This document shows, in pieces, positions 57,515-64,000 of a stretch of DNA of 64,000 bases. How positions within the stretch are numbered: the first letter of the stretch is position 1; each line of letters opens with the position of its first letter. Position numbers and translations under genes: made by a program. This DNA comes from Prunus persica (taxonomy: Eukaryota; Streptophyta; Magnoliopsida; Rosales; Rosaceae): NCBI RefSeq assembly GCF_000346465.2, contig NC_034010.1, positions 15,477,248 to 15,541,247 of the forward strand, given 5' to 3'. Below the pieces are notes generated by a model. That model was not told the DNA's origin and ran no database searches. It worked only from the letters and a program-made list of their open reading frames with translations.

Positions 57515-59481
57515 TCAATCATTTAAATCATTCAAGAACTTGAAGTATGTGTATCTCCATGTCCTGTTGAATATCAAAGTGCCGCAAAGTCCCCAAAGTC
57601 CAGCAACAAACCCAATCTCCATGCTGATGTAAAATCCCTGTGTTATAAACTCATCCTTATCCTCTTCATTGCTCAAGTCAGTTGGCTCATTTTGATCAGC
57701 ACACATCTTTTTAAGTGGAGGGCCACAGAGTTGAGGATTTTCAGCATAATCAAGGGGATCAAAGCTTTGGAGCTGAGTGTCTGTTGGTATTTTGCCACAC
57801 AAGTTGTTATATGACAAGTCCAAGAAACTAAGACGATCTATCCGAGCAAGGCTTGTCGGAATTCTTCCATCTATCTGGTTTCTTGACAAATCAAGAGAAT
57901 CCAATGACTGCAATTTTTCAATCTCTGGAGTTATTTGACTAGTTAACCGGTTTCTTGAAAGGTTTAAAGAACTCAACTCAACGAGATGAATGATTTCACT
58001 TGGAATCTCTCCTGTTAATCTATTGCTTGAGAGATCAATTCTCTTCACAAGGCCCAAAGTGCTTTTGTAATTCCGCATTATTCCTTTCCAGATGAAGCTT
58101 GCATCATCCTCATAATTAATATATTTTTTTTGATAATCAGGCCTATGTGTAAATCTAAAATAAGGATGTCTGCTGGATAGAATTGAATTTCCTTTTTGAG
58201 CCAGAGTAGTCAAATTGTTCAGGCATTTGGGTATGCTTCCAGAGATGTTGTTCATGGAGAAATCCATAATTTGAATGTGTATTAGATGGCATAATTGTGA
58301 GGGCATGCTTCCGTTGAAGAGTGATTAGTGGAAAGCATAAGGATAACCAAATTCTTGAAGCTCACACCTAACCATGTAGGTATTGGTCCTGATAATTTAT
58401 TATCTCCCAGATCAATAACTTCTAAACTTGCGCAGTTCTTCAACGATGAAGGCAATTCTCCAACAAATCGGTTGCTTCTTAATTTCAAAGTTTGCATTTG
58501 AAATAAAGAGCCTATTGTCATGGGAAGTTTTCCGGAAAAAGAGTTGTTACTCAAATCAAGCATGACTAGAGTATCCAAATCGCTCCAGCAATCTGGAAGT
58601 TCTCCAAAAAAACTGTTGCTTGAAAGATTAACATATGTTAATTTCATATCTGGACAAAGCGACCCTGAAATGTTATTATTAGAGAGATCCAGATGTGAGG
58701 CTTGTGCTCGAGTTAAGGGATAATTTGGATCTAACGCTAGGTCTGTAAACTTCACTACCAAATTTGAAAATATTCCTCTGATTAGGTTCTGTGAGAGATT
58801 AATAACGTATGCGCGATGAAAATTTCTCCAAAACCAACTTGGAAGGACATCAGAAATTCCAGCATTCGAAATATCAAGCTGGGAAGAATCATTTTGAGTT
58901 TGAAGCCATTTTGGGAAAAGAGGACCGACCTTGCAGGACGCCAAATTTATGTCACTCAACTGGAAGGGAGGAACCCAATCAGAATGGAAATTTAAAACCA
59001 GCGAGTTAAAGGATAAATCCAAATATTTTAATTCGGAGAGTTTTGAGAAATGAGTTTCTGAAACCACCCCTTTCAAAGAGTTTATGCTGAAATCGATGTC
59101 CTCCAGTTGCGACATTTGCCCAATACTTTCAGGTATTTTTCCGCTTAATTGATTGGCATCAAGATGCAAGGCTTTCAAAGATGAGAAGCTTGTAAGATTG
59201 TTTAATGACCCCGCAAGAACATTCTCAGAGAGAGACAAATCCTCTAATGAGTTTTGAGCACATCTAGGCAATAGTTGAACGAACTTGGATAATTGTCCAC
59301 TCAGATGATTTGTTTGAAGCCACAATGTTTGCAAATTACACAGCCTTGCAAACGAATTTGGATTCGCTCCTTCAATCTGGTTATCAGAGAGATCCAGATG
59401 CACAAGAGAGCTCATGTTTCCAATGAAATCGGGAATGAAACTAGTTAGATTATTGTAGGAGAGGTCAAGAAAGACAAGGCT
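57515..59481 (-). pseudogene. Receptor-like protein (LRR-TM), frameshifted and interrupted
   Basis: Leucine-rich-repeat receptor-like protein of the EIX/Cf type, a family of plasma-membrane immune receptors without a kinase. From 59481 down to 58320 many LxxLxLxxNxLxGxIP repeats are read. A 2-bp insertion near 58318-58321 (NHSSTEACPHN in place of the expected NHFNGSMPSQL) shifts the frame. From 58306 to 57515 the repeats continue, then NPQLCGPPL, an acidic spacer, one transmembrane segment (GFVAGLWGLCGTLIF) and a short basic tail. The N-terminal part lies beyond the copia element starting at 59482 and is outside the window. Both lesions prevent a full receptor from this allele. Confidence 0.86.
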
Positions 59482-59869
59482 TGTTAAAATGTAAACTGTC
59501 TAGCTAATTTCAGATTAGTTACTAAGTTTTATGTCAGTTTATATTCAATCTGTTTTTAATCTGTGTTAGCTATGTGCCTTGTGCTTATATGCCAGGTGCA
59601 TTGCTTGAGTCTGTTTTGAATTCCCAGCTGTTAGGACAGCTGTGTAATGCCATGTGTCATACTCACATTGGCCTACTATTGCAATCCGTTAGATTTGAAT
59701 CTACTGATGTAAGAGAGAACATGTAATAGTCATGAGGGAATATAAGCTCTGCTGTAATGTTTATGCAGAGTAAGAATTCTGTTAGAACAATCTAAGGCTC
59801 ACTGCTCTCTCTCTCTCTCTCTCTCTCTCAGTACATTTCTTGCTCCCTTTGCAATCCAAATATTCAACA
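59482..59869 (+). repeat. 5' LTR of the copia element
   Basis: 388 bp, TGTTAAAATG to TATTCAACA. A CT run (about 59806-59829) lies in the transcribed part. The methionine-tRNA-type primer site follows directly. Confidence 0.85.
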
Positions 59870-59884
59870 TGGTATCAGGTGCGC
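59870..59884 (+). other. Primer-binding site, initiator-methionine tRNA type
   Basis: tggtatcaggtgcgc begins right after the LTR and matches the start of the usual copia site (tggtatcagagc), with changes after the tenth base. Confidence 0.75.
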
Positions 59885-59978
59885 AGGTTGGATCTGGATA
59901 GGGAGTTGAAGCTGTGTGAGCTGAGTCTGGAAATCCAACGAGAAATTCCTACTCTCAGCTCATTGATTCTGGTCTAAG

Positions 59979-62900
59979 ATGGCTGGGTCAGGAGGGAGTG
60001 ATCTTAGAGCTCCAATATTCAATGGAGAGAACTATGAGTTTTGGAAGATTCGAATGAGAACAATTTTCAAATCTCATGGAATCTGGAATTTGGTTGAGAA
60101 AGGCCTTCAAGTTCCAGATTCAAAAGCTGATGAAGAAGGGTCATCAGATTCAGCAATGGTGTCCTTGTTGATGAAGGATGCTAAGGCTCTTGGTATTATC
60201 CAAGGTGCTGTTTCAGATGACATCTTCCCCAGAATCTCAAATGAAGAAACCTCAAAAGGTGCTTGGGATATCTTGCATCAAGAGTTTCATGGTGATAAGC
60301 AAGTCAGATCCATCATGTTGCAGGGTCTGCGTCGAGATTTTGAGTACACCAGGATGAGGGATGATGAGATCTTGTCTGGATACATCACTCGGCTACTTGA
60401 GCTTGTAAATCAAATGAAGGGATATGGGGAAGATCTGACCAAAGGGAGGATAGTTCAAAAACTGCTAATAAGTCTAACCAAGGAGTTTGATCCAGTCTGT
60501 TATGTGATTGAGCAAACTAGGGACATTGAAACTATTGAAGTGCAGGAGGTCATTGCAGCATTAAGAGGTTTTGCTCAGCGCCTTGACAGACATGCAGAAA
60601 GCACCACTGAGAAAGCTTTCAGCAGCATGAGCATAAACTCAAAAGGATCACAATCAAGTTCTAGTTCTGGCTCAAATAAATCAAAGAAGAACTGGAAGTC
60701 CAAGGATAAGAAATGGGATTCTAAACCTCAAAACAGTGCCAATCAAGGGGGAAAACCAAGTCAAGGAGACAAGTCTGGAAAATGCAAACATTGTGAGAAG
60801 CTACACTATGGTGAGTGTTGGTTTAAAGGAAAACCAAAGTGTCATGGCTGCAATCGTTTTGGTCATTTTGTCAAGGACTGTGACCAAGCAAACAAGGCAG
60901 GGAAACTTGCTAACATTGCAAATCAGGTAACTGAACCTGCTATTATGTTCTATGCATGCCATGCTGCAACAATTGGAAAGAATGTGAATATGTGGTATGT
61001 TGATAGTGCATGCAGCAATCACATGACTTCTCATGAGTCATTACTTGTAAATATTGATAAAAGTGTGAAGAGTAAAGTCAAAATGGGGACTGGTGATCTA
61101 GTGCAGTCAATAGGCAAAGGGACTTTGGCTATAGAAATGAAGGGTGTGACTAGATATATCAAAGAAGTCATGATTGTACCAGGGTTAGATGAAAATTTGC
61201 TAAGTGTAGGTCAAATGATAGAACATGGGCATTGGCTTGTATTTGGTGACAATGCAGTTGATATCTATGGAGATAGGCAGCTGGAAGATTGCATTGCAAG
61301 AGTGCCAATGAAGGGAAACAGATGTTTTCCTTTGAATCTTGACTATGTCAATCCTCCTGTGGCAAACAGAGCAACAATTGGAGAAACTTCCTGGCTGTGG
61401 CACAGAAGATTTGGCCACCTAAACTATATTAGTTTGAAGTTGTTACAGGAGAAAGATATGGTTCAGGGACTGCCCAATTTACAAGAACATGAGAAGGTCT
61501 GCTCAGGTTGTGCAGTAAGCAAGAATAACAGATGCTCTTTTGATAAGGAAGGAGCTTGGAGAGCCTCTCAACCACTAGAACTGATTCACTCAGATATTTG
61601 TGGTCCAATGCAGACCATCACTCCTGGAGGAAACAGATATTTTCTCACCTTCATTGATGACCACACCAGAATGTGTTGGGTATTCTTCTTGCAGCATAAG
61701 TCTCAAGCATTCAACATATTCAAAAGGTTCAAAAGCATGGTTGAACTACAAAGTGGTCATCAAATTAAGAAGCTAAGAAGTGATAGAGGTGGAGAATACA
61801 CATCTCTGGATTTCTCAAAGTTCTGTGAAGAGATGGGATTAGAAAGGCAACTGACAGTAGGCTACTCTCCACAACAGAATGGAGTTGCAGAGAGAAAGAA
61901 TCGTACTGTGATGGAAATGGCAAGAGCCATGATGCATGAGAAGAAAATCCCTTTGAAGTTTTGGGCAGAAGCTGTCAATACAGCTGTATATCTGCAAAAC
62001 AGAAGTCCTACAAGTGCACTGGACAATTCCACTCCATTTGAGAAGTTCAGTGGAAGAAAACCAGGTGTCAAGCATTTGAGAATATTTGGTTCTCTATGCT
62101 ATATTCACATCCCCACACAGAAAAGGCACAAGCTGGAAGACACAGGTGAAAAGGGAGTATTTGTAGGATATGGTGTATGTGAAAAGGGGTATAGAGTGCT
62201 CAACTTGAGAACTCAAAAGATTGAACTGTCTAGGAGTGTTATTTTTGATGAAGAAGCAATGTGGAATTCGCGCGAAACAAGTGAGGCATTGCAAATTCCT
62301 ATGTCTTGGGGAGATGGAGCAAGTTCAACTGTGTCAGATTTGGATTCAGAACCAAATCTGTTACAGCAACAGATTGTGCAGTCTCCTATGGAAACACAAA
62401 CAAATAGTGATGTGCATACTACTCAAGACTCTGCTCCATTAGAACCTTATGATCACACCCCAAAGAAATGGAAGAATTTGAGTGAAGTGTATGCTCAATG
62501 CAAGATGAGCATCATTGAACCTGAAAATTTTGAAGAAGCAGTCAAAGATGAAGCTTGGGGGAAGGCTATGACTGAGGAGATACTTATGATAGAGAAAAAC
62601 TCCACTTGGGAATTGGTTGACAGGCCAAGTAGTAAACCAATTGTGGGAGTGAAGTGGATATTCAAAATTAAGCTTAATCTTGATGGCTCCATTCAAAAAC
62701 ATAAAGCAAGACTTGTTGCCAAGGGATTCACACAAAAACCAGGGATTGATTTCAATGAAACCTTTGCTCCTGTGGCAAGGTTAGACACCATTAGAACTCT
62801 CATTGCTCTTGCTGCTCAGAAAGGCTGGAAACTATGGCAATTGGATGTCAAGTCAGCCTTCTTAAATGGTGTCCTTGAAGAAGAAGTTTATGTTGATCAA

Positions 62901-64000
62901 CCGGATGGTTTTGTGGTTAAAGGTGATGAGGATAAGGTGTATAGGTTAAGAAAAGCTCTCTATGGGTTGAAGCAGGCTCCAAGGGCCTGGTATAGTGAAA
63001 TTGACACCTACTTGAGTAAGTGTGGTTTTCACAAAAGTCCAAGTGAAGCCACTCTCTATGTGAGAACAAAGGAAGGTGTGGGAACACTAATAGTGTCAAT
63101 CTATGTAGATGACATAGTGTACACAGGAAGTAGTGATGAAATGATGAAAGAATTCAAAGCTGAAATGATGTGCAAGTATGAGATGTCTGACTTGGGTTTA
63201 CTCCACCATTTTCTTGGTATCGGAGTAACACAAACTGAAGGGAGCATCTTCATTCATCAAAAGAAGTATGCTCTCACTCTCTTGGATAAGTTTGGACTTA
63301 AAGACTGCAAGTCAGTAAGCACTCCATTAGTGGCTACTGATAAATTGAAAAGGGAGGATGGAAGTGATGCTGCAGATGAAAGTTTGTTCAGAAAAATTGT
63401 TGGCAGCCTGCTGTACCTTACTGCAACCAGGCCAGATATCATGTTCTCTGCCTGCTTGCTTGCAAGATTCATGCACAACCCTTCTAAGATGCACTATGGG
63501 GCAGCTAAAAGGGTTCTAAGGTACATACAAGGCACAATTGACTATGGAATTGAGTATGTGACAGGAAAATCTGCACTCTTAGTTGGTTATTGTGACAGTG
63601 ACTGGAGTGGATCTGAGGAAGATATGAAAAGCACTTCTGGATATGCATTTTCATTTGGAAGTGGTGCTTTTTCATGGGCATCAGTCAAACAACACAGTGT
63701 GGCTCTCTCTACTGCAGAGGCAGAGTATGTGAGTGCAGCAGAAGCTACATCACAAGCCATTTGGCTCAGGTTTGTTCTTGAAGATTTTGGGGAAGAACAG
63801 ACGACTGCAACAACTGTGTTTTGTGACAACACTTCAGCCATAGCAATGGCTAAAAATCCAGTTTTTCATCAACGAAGCAAGCATATTAAAAGGAAGTTCC
63901 ATTTTATTAGAGATGCAATACAAGAAGAAGTGATTGAACTGCTCTACTGCAAGGGAGAAGAGCAGATTGCTGATATCTTCACCAAAGCTCTTCCCAAAGA
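59979..64000 (+). CDS. Copia Gag-Pol polyprotein, partial at window end
   Basis: Open for 1340 codons from ATG 59979 without a stop. Gag begins with the copia-type [17 protein letters not shown]; a zinc knuckle [14 protein letters not shown] lies near 60840. Protease has [12 protein letters not shown] (near 60991). Integrase has the HHCC finger (WHRRFGHL near 61398, CSGCAVSK near 61500) and core ([15 protein letters not shown]). Reverse transcriptase has [12 protein letters not shown] (near 62838) and the catalytic YVDD (near 63103). RNase H is read to [10 protein letters not shown] at the edge; only the last residues and the 3' LTR are missing. All catalytic motifs checked are present. Confidence 0.92.
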   Translation, partial: MAGSGGSDLRAPIFNGENYEFWKIRMRTIFKSHGIWNLVEKGLQVPDSKADEEGSSDSAMVSLLMKDAKALGIIQGAVSDDIFPRISNEETSKGAWDILHQEFHGDKQVRSIMLQGLRRDFEYTRMRDDEILSGYITRLLELVNQMKGYGEDLTKGRIVQKLLISLTKEFDPVCYVIEQTRDIETIEVQEVIAALRGFAQRLDRHAESTTEKAFSSMSINSKGSQSSSSSGSNKSKKNWKSKDKKWDSKPQNSANQGGKPSQGDKSGKCKHCEKLHYGECWFKGKPKCHGCNRFGHFVKDCDQANKAGKLANIANQVTEPAIMFYACHAATIGKNVNMWYVDSACSNHMTSHESLLVNIDKSVKSKVKMGTGDLVQSIGKGTLAIEMKGVTRYIKEVMIVPGLDENLLSVGQMIEHGHWLVFGDNAVDIYGDRQLEDCIARVPMKGNRCFPLNLDYVNPPVANRATIGETSWLWHRRFGHLNYISLKLLQEKDMVQGLPNLQEHEKVCSGCAVSKNNRCSFDKEGAWRASQPLELIHSDICGPMQTITPGGNRYFLTFIDDHTRMCWVFFLQHKSQAFNIFKRFKSMVELQSGHQIKKLRSDRGGEYTSLDFSKFCEEMGLERQLTVGYSPQQNGVAERKNRTVMEMARAMMHEKKIPLKFWAEAVNTAVYLQNRSPTSALDNSTPFEKFSGRKPGVKHLRIFGSLCYIHIPTQKRHKLEDTGEKGVFVGYGVCEKGYRVLNLRTQKIELSRSVIFDEEAMWNSRETSEALQIPMSWGDGASSTVSDLDSEPNLLQQQIVQSPMETQTNSDVHTTQDSAPLEPYDHTPKKWKNLSEVYAQCKMSIIEPENFEEAVKDEAWGKAMTEEILMIEKNSTWELVDRPSSKPIVGVKWIFKIKLNLDGSIQKHKARLVAKGFTQKPGIDFNETFAPVARLDTIRTLIALAAQKGWKLWQLDVKSAFLNGVLEEEVYVDQPDGFVVKGDEDKVYRLRKALYGLKQAPRAWYSEIDTYLSKCGFHKSPSEATLYVRTKEGVGTLIVSIYVDDIVYTGSSDEMMKEFKAEMMCKYEMSDLGLLHHFLGIGVTQTEGSIFIHQKKYALTLLDKFGLKDCKSVSTPLVATDKLKREDGSDAADESLFRKIVGSLLYLTATRPDIMFSACLLARFMHNPSKMHYGAAKRVLRYIQGTIDYGIEYVTGKSALLVGYCDSDWSGSEEDMKSTSGYAFSFGSGAFSWASVKQHSVALSTAEAEYVSAAEATSQAIWLRFVLEDFGEEQTTATTVFCDNTSAIAMAKNPVFHQRSKHIKRKFHFIRDAIQEEVIELLYCKGEEQIADIFTKALPK

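Larger units (their letters stand above)
59482..64000 (+). mobile_element. Ty1/copia element in the receptor-like-protein gene, 3' end off window
   Basis: 5' LTR 59482-59869, primer site, and an open gag-pol frame to the window edge. The left flank is the receptor-like-protein coding sequence (probable duplicated target aggct, 59477-59481), to be confirmed beyond the window. The order protease-integrase-reverse transcriptase-RNase H shows Ty1/copia. With no stop in 1340 codons it looks recent and possibly active. Confidence 0.92.

Overview
This is nuclear DNA from a flowering plant, almost certainly a eudicot. Genes are split by short GT-AG introns, and the proteins are plant-type (NUP96, SCAI, a SKP1-like protein, a receptor-like protein). 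Much of the window is plant transposable elements. A woody rosid such as a Rosaceae species would fit the general look, but nothing here proves a taxon.

Layout. 1-2150 is non-coding, followed by a solo LTR (2151-2556). A complete five-exon NUP96 gene lies on the minus strand (2866-8434). From 9.0 to 15.1 kb is a transposon graveyard: a solo LTR, a small Helitron, remains of a hAT transposase joined to a FAR1/MULE transposase with an OTU-like domain, a Mutator-like TIR element, and a probable hAT-like element. A complete ten-exon SCAI gene follows (15384-21729). At 22.4-28.9 kb is a deleted Ty3/gypsy element of Tat/Retand type that keeps gag but has lost pol. Then come a second solo LTR of the 9.5-kb family, a plastid rpoC1 fragment, and an eIF5B-like pseudogene from 31.4 kb.

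A full-length 10.96-kb element of the same gypsy family (37299-48259, target duplication GTAGG) is inserted in the penultimate recognisable exon of that eIF5B copy; the last recognisable exon piece resumes at 48260. Downstream are two compact intact genes with converging 3' ends: a TXNL4B/DIM-like splicing factor (plus) and a SKP1-like gene (minus) with an unusual triplicated 13-residue insert. 50.4-57.5 kb is gene-poor, with an ARF5-like pseudogene, decayed retroelement pieces and a long CT microsatellite. A receptor-like-protein gene on the minus strand (57515-59481) has a frameshift and is interrupted by a Ty1/copia element (59482 to the window end) whose polyprotein frame is open throughout.

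Main points of interest. In the young gypsy element, gag-protease and reverse transcriptase-integrase are in one frame, separated by a single UAG in the context CAA-UAG-CAA-UCA, which fits the tobamovirus-type readthrough consensus. The same element carries a long antisense frame behind its own TATA box between pol and the 3' LTR; that promoter is kept in the deleted copy. The two copies carry different tandem repeats (about 40 bp against about 174 bp) at the same internal site. The host genes do not form an operon or pathway. The clearest interaction is between the retroelements and the two genes they interrupt.
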